Shown here piece by piece: positions 18,290 to 28,014 of a stretch of 64,000 nt of DNA. The notes beneath the pieces were generated by a model, which searched no databases, was not told where the DNA came from, and saw only the letters and a list, made by a program, of their open reading frames with translations. Position 1 is the stretch's first letter; each line of letters starts with the position of its first letter. The stretch covers positions 2,940,001 to 3,004,000 of the forward strand of contig NZ_CP118259.1 in assembly GCF_013337045.2 (NCBI RefSeq), written 5' to 3'. The stretch comes from Agrobacterium vitis (GTDB taxonomy: Bacteria > Pseudomonadota > Alphaproteobacteria > Rhizobiales > Rhizobiaceae). Position numbers and translations under genes: made by a program.

Positions 18290-20203
18290 CACGGGTTCTT
18301 TGCCTGCGGATACACCGGCTTTGATCTGCTGGGCAGGCAATTTCGACGCCTGAACCGTCATCGCCAGCGCTTTGATTTCCTCGAAATAGCGCTGCTGGGC
18401 AGCGGCGGGAGAGAAATTATGATCCGTTTCCGCCAGAATGTCGGTGCGGACATTGGGATAACGTTCCAATTTGCGGCCCTGGGGACCGAAATGCTGATAG
18501 AAATGGTCAAGACCAACGTCCTGCTCGCTATAGAGCAGCACAAGCGGCGTCTTTCGCTTTGCCAGAGCGGCAAAGGCGACGCGCACGGCCCGATGCTCCA
18601 GCCGGACATCGCGGCTGAAGACCTGGGCGAGGCCAAGGCGGCTCAACACACGACGTACGCCAACCAGTGCGAAGTTGCGGGTCGCGTTTTTCACATCCAC
18701 CTTGCCCCGCCAGAGACGCCGCAAGGTTTGCATCTGAAACAGCCGATGCTTGTAGGTATCGAGCGAACGCGGCACCACAGCTAGCCCGTCTTCCACCCGC
18801 CGTCTCTTATCCCAATAGAAGACGAAGGGATTGACGAGGCAGGCTCCGGCAATGCGATGATCCTTGGTCATGCAGGAAAACCCGAGATAACCGCCACTGC
18901 ACCGTCCGGCCACCACACTGGGCAGCAGTGAACGCTCTTCGAGAACGGCAAGCGCCGCTTCCACATCGTCATATTGGGTTTCGGCGTATAGCACCTGATC
19001 CGGCAGGCCCGGCACCGGCGGGCTATCGCCGACATTGGCAACATCGAAGCGCAGGGAGGCAATACCGTCGCCTGCAAGCTTGCGCGCCATGGCGACACCC
19101 GAGCGTCCCCATCCCGCACTGCGGTCATAGGCAGTGTTGAGCAACAGAACGCTTGCGCCACAGCGGGGACCAGTCGGCTCGCACAAAATACCATAAAGCC
19201 GTTTGCCCCGGCCAAACCGAAGGGCCGTCTCGCGAAAATCCACGCCATCGAGGTGCGCCTGATCTTCGTCCTGTGCGGATACCGCTGACGGATCGATAGC
19301 CAACAGACGCTTCTGCTCGCCAAGCGCTGCCGCCCGGCGAACGATCCAGCTTATGACATTTTCAGCCGCCACCATGGGCATGCGGGCCATGGCGGGATTG
19401 CCGACCATCGCATCATAGCCCGGATAGTCGATGCTCTCGACGCGGGCGCCTTTCGCTTCAATCTGCTTTGCCATTTGCCCGTCACCGGGCCGATCCGCCC
19501 GGTTGACGAACAGATGCGGGATGGAGCGATGCGGCTGCACGGCGGAAAAATCGGCTTTCTTCAAGGCCGAAGCCTTTGCATCCGGCATCACATGCCCGGC
19601 AATGGCCGTCATACCGCTGAGCCGCAAATGTTCGGCCAGGCCCAATCCGTCATCGATGACCCGCGCCCAGAACTGCAATTCCCTGAGATAAGCACGACCC
19701 GAGGCCACGGGAGCCATGGCGACAAATCCCGCCAGGCCATCGAGGTCTGCGGCCATGCCCACGCCAAGTGATGCACCCAGCCCATGCCCCAGCAAAATCA
19801 CCGGCAAGCCGCCGGTCTTTTCGGCAAGGACGTCAAGCGCGGCGCGGATCGTATCTTGCCAGAGCGACAGGCCAAGCGTTCGGTCCGGCGGGTCCAGCGC
19901 ATCGCCCGTGCCGGGATAATCGAAGCGCAGACTGGCAATGCCCTCACACGCCAGTTCTTCCGCAATGATGCGGAAAAGCTTGTGCGTGCACATTTCCTCA
20001 AAGCCCCAGGGCTGGAGAAACAGCACCGCGCATTTGCGCACCACACCTTGCTTGGCGCCCTCCGCCGGCTGATAGAGCCCGAAGGTGCCAGCAAAGCTGA
20101 CCGGCTGAGCCACAGCATGCTGGTGCGGCTGAAGCCGCTGGCCAGATGCCGGGCCAACCCGCTCGGTTATCGCTTCCATCAACCTGCCCTTTCCTTGCCC
20201 CAC
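18269..20203 (-). CDS. Two-domain alpha/beta hydrolase
   Basis: This 644-residue protein has two tandem alpha/beta-hydrolase domains (about 40-295 and 325-630). Both have the oxyanion-side strand (CAVLFLQPWGF; SVLLLNTAYDRSAGW) and a D-x-P/N-G-D acid region (RFDYPGTGD; RFDVANVGDS). The nucleophile elbows are unusual. In the first domain the motif reads GHGLG (139-143), with Gly where Ser belongs. In the second it reads GRCSG (433-437), with Cys435 at the nucleophile position. Hydrolases of this two-part kind accompany exopolysaccharide loci. An esterase or acyl-transfer role on the polymer is plausible. The GTG at 20203 is the longest start; an ATG at 20179 is also good. Confidence 0.75.
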   Translation of the reverse strand: MGQGKGRLMEAITERVGPASGQRLQPHQHAVAQPVSFAGTFGLYQPAEGAKQGVVRKCAVLFLQPWGFEEMCTHKLFRIIAEELACEGIASLRFDYPGTGDALDPPDRTLGLSLWQDTIRAALDVLAEKTGGLPVILLGHGLGASLGVGMAADLDGLAGFVAMAPVASGRAYLRELQFWARVIDDGLGLAEHLRLSGMTAIAGHVMPDAKASALKKADFSAVQPHRSIPHLFVNRADRPGDGQMAKQIEAKGARVESIDYPGYDAMVGNPAMARMPMVAAENVISWIVRRAAALGEQKRLLAIDPSAVSAQDEDQAHLDGVDFRETALRFGRGKRLYGILCEPTGPRCGASVLLLNTAYDRSAGWGRSGVAMARKLAGDGIASLRFDVANVGDSPPVPGLPDQVLYAETQYDDVEAALAVLEERSLLPSVVAGRCSGGYLGFSCMTKDHRIAGACLVNPFVFYWDKRRRVEDGLAVVPRSLDTYKHRLFQMQTLRRLWRGKVDVKNATRNFALVGVRRVLSRLGLAQVFSRDVRLEHRAVRVAFAALAKRKTPLVLLYSEQDVGLDHFYQHFGPQGRKLERYPNVRTDILAETDHNFSPAAAQQRYFEEIKALAMTVQASKLPAQQIKAGVSAGKEPVSEPEAS

Positions 20204-20336
20204 GGCACTCTCTCAAAGACGGCTACTGCATAATCCCTTAAATCTCCATGGATTTAAGGTGAAAATTATTGAGCTTATATAAAGGACGCCAGCAGACCTT
20301 GTTCCAACCGGAAGCACAAGGGAGGCTGTAGCCCCC

Positions 20337-21857
20337 TCAGCTCCGTTTGGGTGTCGCGGTCAGCAACATCAAAACCACATTCAAAGGCCCCGCCAGCCGT
20401 TTTGGCAAACGGGCGATCAGCCCTGCCATGACCGATACATCCGCCTCCGGCACGGCCCGCAACAGCCGCAGCGCCAGGCAATAGACGCTGACGGCGCCGA
20501 CAATGGCAAGGACAAGGCCACCGATACCCGGCACCACATCCTGCACCGCCAAAGCCGCCGCCGCACAACAGCCAGCAGCTACGGTAACCTTGAAAAGACT
20601 AAACCCCAGCGGCGCCAATGACCCTTCGAACCGCATCCAGCGCAGCATCGCCAGGCTCATGGCGGTAAACACCACGATCCGCACGAAAGCCGCACCTTCT
20701 CCCCCGTAGGAAGGCACAAGCAAAACATCCCCAACCAGCATGATAAACGCACCGCCCAGCCCGACAAACAGTCTTTGGCGGATTTTATCGAGGGCAAACA
20801 GATATTGTGTCGCCACCTGACAGGCAACGGCAACCGGCACAGACAGCGCTAGCAGCGTCAGCATCGGCGCGCTCGGGGCAAAGGCATCACCAAACACCAG
20901 CGTGACCAGCCGATGCGACACCGCCGCCAGACCCAGGCTCATCGGCAGCGTGAAATAGGCAAGACTGCGCACCACGCTTTCAAACATCGCCACAGGCAAC
21001 CGTCCGCCCGGCGCGCGGTGCAGATGTTCGGCATAATAAGGCACAAGACTGCCGGAAAGCTGGATCGGCACCTGCAAGGCAAGATTGGTCAGCGAGAACG
21101 CCACGGAATAGTAGCCGACGGTCTCGATCCCCTGGTAGCGTTGCAGGAAGAACAGCTCGATCCGGTTCAGGAAGATCGAATCCACCATGAATTCCAGCGA
21201 GAGCACGAAGGAGGAGCCAAGCAGATAACGAAGGCCGATACCGCAGCTTTTCACCTTGTGGCGCAACAGGGCGGCAGCAAAGAGAAACTGGGAAATATAG
21301 GCCAGAACATAACCGAACAGCGCGCCCGGTACGCCAAACAGCAGTGTGCCCGCGATGACGCCGACCAGTTGCAGCAGCCCCGCCGTCAAGGTCATGCGGA
21401 AGAAAATATCCACCCGCTGTTCGCCAATCAGGTAGTTCTTGGCAAACATCCCAATGGCCTGCGTGGCAAACAACAACGCCGTCACCACCAGCACTTCAGG
21501 CGCGGTTTCTGCCCAATGCCTGCTTTCAGCCACCCAGAAAAACAGGAAATAGAAGGCTAGCAACAGCAATGTCGAGCCAACCACCGGCCAAAGCAGATAG
21601 GCGGCGAACCCTTTGCGGTCGGCTTCGCCATAGCCCTGCCCTTTCAGCTGCGGCAGCAGACGCAGCAATAACACGCCGGTGCCAAGTTCGGCCACCAGTG
21701 CCGCCGTGGAGGCAAGCCAGACGGAAAAGGCGATAATGCCATTGGCTTCCGGGCCAAGAACCCGTGCCGTGAAGATCGAGCATATGAATCCCGTCGCCAG
21801 CAGGGTCAGCCCCGCCGCCGCATTGAACGCGGAATTTGCGACTATTCCATTGCTCAT
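20337..21857 (-). CDS. Polysaccharide flippase, Wzx-like (PST family)
   Basis: This 506-residue membrane protein has about 12-14 hydrophobic segments. The N-terminal region FICSIFTARVLGPEANGIIAFSVW is typical of the polysaccharide transport (RfbX/Wzx) superfamily. It is expected to move an undecaprenyl-linked repeat unit across the inner membrane. It is first in distance from the centre of a minus-strand run with two glycosyltransferases, and lies opposite the Wzz/Wzy-like genes. Substrate specificity cannot be read from the sequence. Confidence 0.85.
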   Translation of the reverse strand: MSNGIVANSAFNAAAGLTLLATGFICSIFTARVLGPEANGIIAFSVWLASTAALVAELGTGVLLLRLLPQLKGQGYGEADRKGFAAYLLWPVVGSTLLLLAFYFLFFWVAESRHWAETAPEVLVVTALLFATQAIGMFAKNYLIGEQRVDIFFRMTLTAGLLQLVGVIAGTLLFGVPGALFGYVLAYISQFLFAAALLRHKVKSCGIGLRYLLGSSFVLSLEFMVDSIFLNRIELFFLQRYQGIETVGYYSVAFSLTNLALQVPIQLSGSLVPYYAEHLHRAPGGRLPVAMFESVVRSLAYFTLPMSLGLAAVSHRLVTLVFGDAFAPSAPMLTLLALSVPVAVACQVATQYLFALDKIRQRLFVGLGGAFIMLVGDVLLVPSYGGEGAAFVRIVVFTAMSLAMLRWMRFEGSLAPLGFSLFKVTVAAGCCAAAALAVQDVVPGIGGLVLAIVGAVSVYCLALRLLRAVPEADVSVMAGLIARLPKRLAGPLNVVLMLLTATPKRS

Positions 21858-21911
21858 TGCCTCACCATGTCCGTGGTGTTCTCCGTGTCCACAAGGCTGC
21901 CATCCATTTCA

Positions 21912-23063
21912 TCACCCCGCAAACAAGACATCGACCGTCTCGTCCCAGCTTAAAACACCATCGGTCACAATCGTCTGTCGATCAAAATCCCCTGCGGCTG
22001 AAAACGCTGCGCGGATCGAGTCCGGATCGGCGGGGTCATAGCCCATGACATGGTCCCGCCCCATGGCGGCAAAATGCGGCGCGACAATCGGCAAGCGGCA
22101 ATAGCTATACTGGATCATCTTCAGGCTCGATTGGCTGAGATAATCGGCACTTGCCCCATCCCGGTAAGGCGCGATGCCGAGATCGGCGAATTTGATGAAC
22201 GGCACGATCCGCTCGAATGCCTGTTCACCATGGGCGACGATATTGGGCAGCACCCGGCGCGGCAATGACTTGGCCCCGAACAGATGGAAGGTCCAGTCCG
22301 GGTTGGCCGCGGCCATGACATCAATGGCATCGGCATCGAACAGCATGTCGCCAATACTGACGGCGTGTTTGCGGCCTTGGTAGGCACCGCTCTGATAGGG
22401 GTTTTGACCACTCGCATCGAAGGCTGCCTTGTCAATGCCATGGGGCAGGTAAAGCAGCGGCGCATCGCTTGGAAAATCCGCTAACAGCGCCTGGGCCAGC
22501 ACATGGACGCTATCGTAAAGGCCGATGGTCTTTTCAAGCGTCCGGTAGACGGCAGGCGGCACGCCGATGGTCGAAAGCCGGTCGGCGACATGATAGATGA
22601 TCCGGGCCTTCGGCGCATGCTGACGAAGCACCGGGGCCAGCAGCGGCGAAGGCCCGCTTTCCACCAGGATATGAGTGTAAGAAGACAGTCCGTCGCGGAC
22701 CGCTTTGGGCAAAAACGCACTGACGCGCGAAAACAGCGGATCAGCCAGGCGGTTAAGCCAGGAAAATTTCAGGTTCATGGGGTGGAAAAGCTGAAACCAG
22801 ATGAATTGCCGCAGTCCCTCGCTCAAACCCTCCCAGCGGTTGAGGCGATGGGTGCGGGCAAAGGCGTAACGCCCGTCCTTCAGCAGCCGGCTGATCGGGC
22901 TGAGCCGCCAGACCAGAAAATCCACCCTGTCGCCCCGCGACAGCAGGCTGTCCGCCATGAAATGCAGATCGACCTTGCGCGGCGCATCGGCGAAATGCTG
23001 CCCGGTCACAACAAGAACATGGCGGGGCGGTTTAACATCAGTCATCACCTGGGCATTGCTCAT
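21912..23063 (-). CDS. Glycosyltransferase, GumK-like
   Basis: This 383-residue GT-B glycosyltransferase starts with VLVVTGQHFADAPRKVDLHFMA. It contains HAVSIGDMLFDADAIDVM and GIAPYRDGASADYLSQSSLKMIQYSYC in the donor-binding half. This resembles GumK, the glucuronosyltransferase of xanthan synthesis (GT70), rather than common GT4 enzymes; the similarity is from memory. It would add a uronic acid or other sugar to the repeat unit at the inner membrane. The start overlaps the preceding glycosyltransferase stop by 4 nt. Confidence 0.75.
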   Translation of the reverse strand: MSNAQVMTDVKPPRHVLVVTGQHFADAPRKVDLHFMADSLLSRGDRVDFLVWRLSPISRLLKDGRYAFARTHRLNRWEGLSEGLRQFIWFQLFHPMNLKFSWLNRLADPLFSRVSAFLPKAVRDGLSSYTHILVESGPSPLLAPVLRQHAPKARIIYHVADRLSTIGVPPAVYRTLEKTIGLYDSVHVLAQALLADFPSDAPLLYLPHGIDKAAFDASGQNPYQSGAYQGRKHAVSIGDMLFDADAIDVMAAANPDWTFHLFGAKSLPRRVLPNIVAHGEQAFERIVPFIKFADLGIAPYRDGASADYLSQSSLKMIQYSYCRLPIVAPHFAAMGRDHVMGYDPADPDSIRAAFSAAGDFDRQTIVTDGVLSWDETVDVLFAG

Positions 23064-24253
23064 GCCGCAGCCTCTTGCCCGCAGCGGTGGATGGCAGGCA
23101 GGGCGCGCCGGTAAAGGGCAATGTAGCGTTCCGCCACGCCTTCCCAGGAATAGCGGTTGACATCAGCGGCAAGCGCGTGGCGCAGATCGGCACCCTGGGC
23201 TTCCAACCGGGCAAACGCCGTTTCAATCGACGTCGCTGCGCGCGCGGCATCGGCAAAATCGGCAAGCTCAATGCCGGAATGCTGGGCTGCCAGCGCCTGG
23301 TAGGCATCGTTTTCATGCAGGACAGGCACCAGACCGGCGCTCATTGCCTCCACGGCCACCAGGCCGAAGCCTTCATAATCGGATGCCGAGGCAAAGATCG
23401 AGGCCTTGGACATCAACTGGCCCAGAAGACGATTGTCGGGTTGCAGATGCAGGCCGACATGATCAGCCAGACCATTGGCGTCGATGAGCGCGCTGACATC
23501 CTGCGCCGACAGATCCGATGGCGAGCCAGCAATATCGAGCCGCCACTGCGGATCGCGCTTCACCAGCACGGCCATGGCCTGCAACAGATGATCAAGCCGC
23601 TTGTTCACCGAAAAACGGCCAATCGTCACGATCCGTTTGACCGGCTGGCGCGAGGCCAGACCGGAAAACTTGCTGGTGTCGACGCCATTTTCAATCAACA
23701 CCGAGTGCCTGGGCTGGATGACCTTGAACAGAGCAAGGTCCGAGGCGCTACAGCACACCACCGAACGATACGCGCTCGCCGATAACCGGGTCAGGCTGCT
23801 GAACCAGATCTGCTTGATGGCGGCGAATTTGCGGGTGTGAAAAAAACCGCCATGGGTGGTCGCCACCATCGTCGCGCCATGCAGGAAACGACCGATCGCC
23901 AGAGCATCGAAAAAGAAATCCACCCCATGGACATGGACAAGATCGGCATCGCGGATATGGCGAAAGGCGGAAAAGGCCAGCGGGTAACGGCTGCTGCCGC
24001 GATAGGGGATGCGCACCACCTCCACGCCTTCAATCACTTCAAAGGCTGGCAGGACCTTGTGCGGATCGGAAAACAGCCGGTCGAGGGTGACGACCCGTAC
24101 CCTGAACCCGCGCTGTAACAGCTCCCTGCTCAGGCTGGAGACCACATCTTCCAATCCGCCCCGGCCCGGCGGATATTGCCGCACCACCTGGACGATCAAA
24201 GGTGCGGATGAGGGCTTGGCCTCCCTTGCCGCTCGCCTTGCGCCGATGATCAT
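23060..24253 (-). CDS. Glycosyltransferase family 4 protein
   Basis: This GT4-type GT-B glycosyltransferase has the N-terminal PPGRGGLEDVVSSLSRELLQRG and the C-terminal donor-site stretch ASDYEGFGLVAVEAMSAGLVPV, with the E-x7-E pattern of retaining enzymes. I place the start at the ATG ending at 24253, giving 397 residues. It has a GGGGG ribosome-site-like run 8 nt upstream, whereas the longer frame begins with a TTG. It is the first gene of the minus-strand polysaccharide operon, divergent from the Wzz-like gene across about 270 nt. Confidence 0.87.
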   Translation of the reverse strand: MIIGARRAAREAKPSSAPLIVQVVRQYPPGRGGLEDVVSSLSRELLQRGFRVRVVTLDRLFSDPHKVLPAFEVIEGVEVVRIPYRGSSRYPLAFSAFRHIRDADLVHVHGVDFFFDALAIGRFLHGATMVATTHGGFFHTRKFAAIKQIWFSSLTRLSASAYRSVVCCSASDLALFKVIQPRHSVLIENGVDTSKFSGLASRQPVKRIVTIGRFSVNKRLDHLLQAMAVLVKRDPQWRLDIAGSPSDLSAQDVSALIDANGLADHVGLHLQPDNRLLGQLMSKASIFASASDYEGFGLVAVEAMSAGLVPVLHENDAYQALAAQHSGIELADFADAARAATSIETAFARLEAQGADLRHALAADVNRYSWEGVAERYIALYRRALPAIHRCGQEAAA

Positions 24254-24520
24254 GCCAATACCCCCGGGTTTCAACGGAAAGAACCTCAATTTCCTGATCG
24301 TTTGGTTAGAATGCCTTGAAACATTGGTAAAGCAACTTGTGCATAAATGTCCTATCCTTGCACAAACGCGGTAAAGAATCGTGATTAACGGGCCAAATTG
24401 TTAGGTATCATTAACCATGGCCTGCCATTTTAGCGGTTAGCCAGCGGATTTTCCGCCTCGGAGCAACGGTATGACAATGCCCTCAGAAGGACAACCGGCT
24501 GGAGTTTTCCGGTCCTGGAC

Positions 24521-26707
24521 ATGAAAATGGACATCGACATTTTTCAAATTCCCGGGATCTTGCGACGGCGCTGGTATTACCTGGCGTTTTTTGCCGCACT
24601 GTTTGCCGGTCTGGCGCTTCTCTATGCGCTCAGCCTGAAGCCTGTCTATGTATCCTCCACGCAGATCCTGCTCGATCCGCGCGGCCTGTCGGCCACCAGC
24701 AACGACAGCCGTCAGCCGACAGCCGCCGTGCAAAGCGACCCGGCCAGCCTCGACAGCCAGATCTATGTGGTGCTTTCCAGCGCCGTGCTGGGGGAAGTGG
24801 TCAACCGGCTCGACCTGACGAAAGACCCCTATCTCTATGCGGGCAAGCCAGACAGCGCCGCATCCCTCGCTGAGGTCATGGCCGCCACCATCGGCGGGCT
24901 GGTCCGGCATGTGAAAGTCGAGCGCGAAGGCCAGTCCTTCATCATGTCGATTACGGTCGAGCACCGCATCGCCAAAACGGCTGCCGACATTGCCAATATG
25001 ATTGCCACCGTCTACCTGAAACAGGTGGACGAAGCCCGCTCCGATGCCGCGCGCCGGGCCAGCGCCGCCTTCCAGGCGCAGGCCAGTGAATTGCGCGACC
25101 GGGTGTTGAAGGCCGAAAGGGCGGTCGAGGAATTCCGCTCAGCCAACGGTCTGGCCAGCACCGGCGTCACCGGGCTGGTGATCGACCAGCAATTGGCCGG
25201 GCTGAACCAGCAATTGATCGCGGCACGCGGCGCGGAAGAACAGCAGCAGGCGATTTACCAGCAAACCCGCAATCTCACCGTTGCCGCCGTTGAAAACGGC
25301 AATATTCCAGAAGCGGTGCAATCCACCACGGTCGGGCTGCTGCGCGACCGCTATGTCCAGCTACAGGACCGCCAGGCCGAAGCCTCCGCCAATCTCGGCG
25401 GCAATCACCCGCAGTTGAAGGCGATCAATTCGCAGGTGGCGAGCATGCGCCAGGCCATCCAGCAGGAGCTGGACCGTGTGCGCCAGTCGATGAAGCTCAA
25501 CTATGACCGGGCGGTTGCCAACCGCAAGGCGCTGGAAACCCAGCTGCAAAGCCTGACGAAAACCAGTTTCGACAGCGGCGCCCGCCAGATCACCCTGCGC
25601 CAGCTGGAAAGCGAAGCCGAAGCCATCCGCACCATTTACAAGGCCTTCCTCAACCGCGCCGAGGAACTGAGCCAGGAACAGACGATCTCCATCAACAATT
25701 CCCGCGTTATCACCGAGGCAGTGGCGACAGCAAAATCGGTCACCACTCTCAAGGTGATGATCCTTGCCGCCGCCATCCTGTTTGGTCTCGCCTTCGGCAG
25801 CACGCTGGCGGTGGTGCTGGAACTGCTGTCGCGCAAGGATATCGACGCCCCCCGGCAAGACCGCATCGTGCCTGTCGCCGCGACCCCTACCAACAGTGAA
25901 CCACAATTAGCGCCGCCGGTTGCGTCATCACGTCATATCGCTCTGATTGCTGACGCAACGGAGCCGAAAAGGCCTAGATCCCGCAATCCGTTCAGTTTTA
26001 TCACCGCCTTTGGCCGCCGGCTGGTTTCGCCTCTTGTCCCAGCATCCAACCCGGCAAACACACAACAACCGGCTGCGGGCGGTGCGTGGTCCCATGCGGT
26101 TGCCAACACAGCCGGTTTTCTGATCGAATGCGGGGAAGGCTATGCTGATCTGACCGTTCTCTTCGTTGCAGCCGGCAGGCCGGTGGCCAGCGCCTTTATT
26201 GGCGATGTGGCGCAGAAGCTGGTTGATCGGGATCGCGGCGTGCTGCTGGCCAATGGAACCATGCTGGACCACCGCTTAGCGATCCGCTCGCACAGAAAAA
26301 CCAATGCCCGGCCAAGCCTTGCCCAGGCATTGCAGCAGCCCGATCTTGAAGACGCACCTCTTTCGCATATCCTGCGCTACGAGCGTATTGCCCTGCCCCA
26401 TAACCAGCCAGCCCGGCCAGCAGCGGGAGCATCAGCCGCCTCCGTCCGCCCTACCTATTCGCGATTTGTCGAGCAAAGCCTTCAGGCGGAAACCGATTTC
26501 ACCTTGATCAATGCCTGCGGCGCCGGGTTCAATGCCAGCGGAGCTGGCAGCGAACAGCATCTTACTGCCCTTGCCGCCGAGGCCGATGTCATTCTCGTTT
26601 TGACCACGGCGCAAGACGAGACCGCCGCCCTGGATGAACTGCTGATACGGATGGGCGAAGACGCAGAACGGGTCGTGGGTCGCATTGTGCTTGAGACCGC
26701 CGGATGA
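24521..26707 (+). CDS. Wzz/GumC-like polysaccharide co-polymerase with degenerate kinase-like tail
   Basis: This 728-residue protein controls chain length and export of Wzy-dependent polymers. A Wzz domain comes first, with TM1 at about 22-40 (YLAFFAALFAGLALLYAL). A long coiled-coil region (about 165-385) ends in a GNVR-like segment (ITLRQLESEAEAIRTIYKAFLNRAEE). TM2 lies at about 405-430. The C-terminal half (about 470-728) looks like a BY-kinase/CpsD fold, but I find no Walker A GxxxxGKS/T, so it is probably inactive as a kinase. There is no Tyr cluster at the end. It overlaps the next gene by 4 nt. Alternative start: ATG at 24527. Confidence 0.87.
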   Translation: MKMDIDIFQIPGILRRRWYYLAFFAALFAGLALLYALSLKPVYVSSTQILLDPRGLSATSNDSRQPTAAVQSDPASLDSQIYVVLSSAVLGEVVNRLDLTKDPYLYAGKPDSAASLAEVMAATIGGLVRHVKVEREGQSFIMSITVEHRIAKTAADIANMIATVYLKQVDEARSDAARRASAAFQAQASELRDRVLKAERAVEEFRSANGLASTGVTGLVIDQQLAGLNQQLIAARGAEEQQQAIYQQTRNLTVAAVENGNIPEAVQSTTVGLLRDRYVQLQDRQAEASANLGGNHPQLKAINSQVASMRQAIQQELDRVRQSMKLNYDRAVANRKALETQLQSLTKTSFDSGARQITLRQLESEAEAIRTIYKAFLNRAEELSQEQTISINNSRVITEAVATAKSVTTLKVMILAAAILFGLAFGSTLAVVLELLSRKDIDAPRQDRIVPVAATPTNSEPQLAPPVASSRHIALIADATEPKRPRSRNPFSFITAFGRRLVSPLVPASNPANTQQPAAGGAWSHAVANTAGFLIECGEGYADLTVLFVAAGRPVASAFIGDVAQKLVDRDRGVLLANGTMLDHRLAIRSHRKTNARPSLAQALQQPDLEDAPLSHILRYERIALPHNQPARPAAGASAASVRPTYSRFVEQSLQAETDFTLINACGAGFNASGAGSEQHLTALAAEADVILVLTTAQDETAALDELLIRMGEDAERVVGRIVLETAG

Positions 26708-28014
26708 CGGTGGCGGCGCAAACCGGGCCGACCGGCACCGGCGACCGGTCCCTGACGCAGGATGAGACGCAGCAGCCAGCGTTTCTTCCCGAATGGCTGA
26801 TCTCGGCGCTTGCCTCCTTCGCTGTCATCGGCGGGCTGGTGCTCAATCTGTTTCTCTGCTTCGTTAACACCCGGATCATGCCAGTCAGCGACACCCATGT
26901 CATGCTGGGGGAAATGACCACGCTGGGCGCTGCCTTCCTACTGGCCGTCGACCGGCGCCCCGGCCTCTACCTCACCCTGCTACTATTCGTCAGCTACATG
27001 CTGATGATCTTTGCCTTGCGCGGCGCGCTGGATCTAAAAGCACTCCGCGACATCTTCATCCCGGTCGGATTCTATTTCATGGGCCGCAGGGTTGCCCATG
27101 TCGGGCTGGCGGACCGGCTGGTGATCGCCTGTGGCCTGATCGTGCTGACCGTCGCGCTTTACGAATATCTGGCGCTTGAAAGCTATCTCGATTATTTCAA
27201 TGTGCTCGGCTATTACATCGCCCGCGGCACCGTGACACTTCAGGAAAGCTTCGGCCAGACACGGGGTCTGTTCATTTCCGGGCTGCGACCGGAGCCGCGC
27301 ACCCTCCTGCCCTTTCTTGGCCAGCACCGGGTGTCCTCGGTGTTTCTGGAACCGGTCTCAGCCGGCAATTTCGGCGTCATCCTCTATGCCTGGGCGCTGT
27401 TTCGACCCGCCATGCCGTGGCGGCTGATCGTCATGGCGCTGGCCATGATCAGCATTGTTCTGGCCGATGCCCGCTTCGGCTTCTTCACCTGCGTCGCCAT
27501 TACCCTGCTTTTGCCGCTCTACCGCTTCATTCCGAAAACCGTCTGGCTGGTCGCCCCGTTCCTGCTGCTCGCCGTGATTGCCGCCTATGGGCTGATCGTC
27601 GGCGCCGAAGGCGGTGCCAACGATCTGTCAGGCCGGTTGAAAGTGACGGCAGGCATTCTCAACAGCCTGGACTTCCAGGTGGTTCTCGGCGCAAAGACCA
27701 CCGATGCCTTTACCGCCGATTCCGGCATTTCCTACACGCTGACCAATTTCGGCCTGTTCGGCTTTGTCGGGCTCTGGGCGGCTTTCGTGCTCTCACCGAT
27801 GAAAGACCCCAGGGCCTGGGCGTTTAGGGGCATGATGGTGGTCTATCTTCTGCTGCTGATGCTGATCAGCAACTCCTTCTATTCGATCAAGACCGCCGCC
27901 CTGATGTGGTTCCTGATCGGCACCGCCGATGCGGTAGACTGGACCAAAGTTCTGGCCTACCGTGACCGCAAGGATGGGCAATCCGCAGACGCTGCGGAGA
28001 AATCGCGCAGATAA
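26704..28014 (+). CDS. Polymerase/ligase-like membrane protein (Wzy/O-antigen ligase type)
   Basis: This 436-residue integral membrane protein has about 10-11 hydrophobic segments. A large loop near the middle contains RGLFISGLRPEPRTLLPFLGQ and SVFLEPVSAGNFGVILYAW; the S-x-F-x-E-P-V motif recurs in Wzy/WaaL-like polymerases. It is coupled to the Wzz-like gene (ATGA overlap), which supports a role in polymerising the repeat unit in the periplasm. Its last 58 bp overlap the end of the convergent GH5 gene. Confidence 0.78.
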   Translation: MTVAAQTGPTGTGDRSLTQDETQQPAFLPEWLISALASFAVIGGLVLNLFLCFVNTRIMPVSDTHVMLGEMTTLGAAFLLAVDRRPGLYLTLLLFVSYMLMIFALRGALDLKALRDIFIPVGFYFMGRRVAHVGLADRLVIACGLIVLTVALYEYLALESYLDYFNVLGYYIARGTVTLQESFGQTRGLFISGLRPEPRTLLPFLGQHRVSSVFLEPVSAGNFGVILYAWALFRPAMPWRLIVMALAMISIVLADARFGFFTCVAITLLLPLYRFIPKTVWLVAPFLLLAVIAAYGLIVGAEGGANDLSGRLKVTAGILNSLDFQVVLGAKTTDAFTADSGISYTLTNFGLFGFVGLWAAFVLSPMKDPRAWAFRGMMVVYLLLLMLISNSFYSIKTAALMWFLIGTADAVDWTKVLAYRDRKDGQSADAAEKSRR

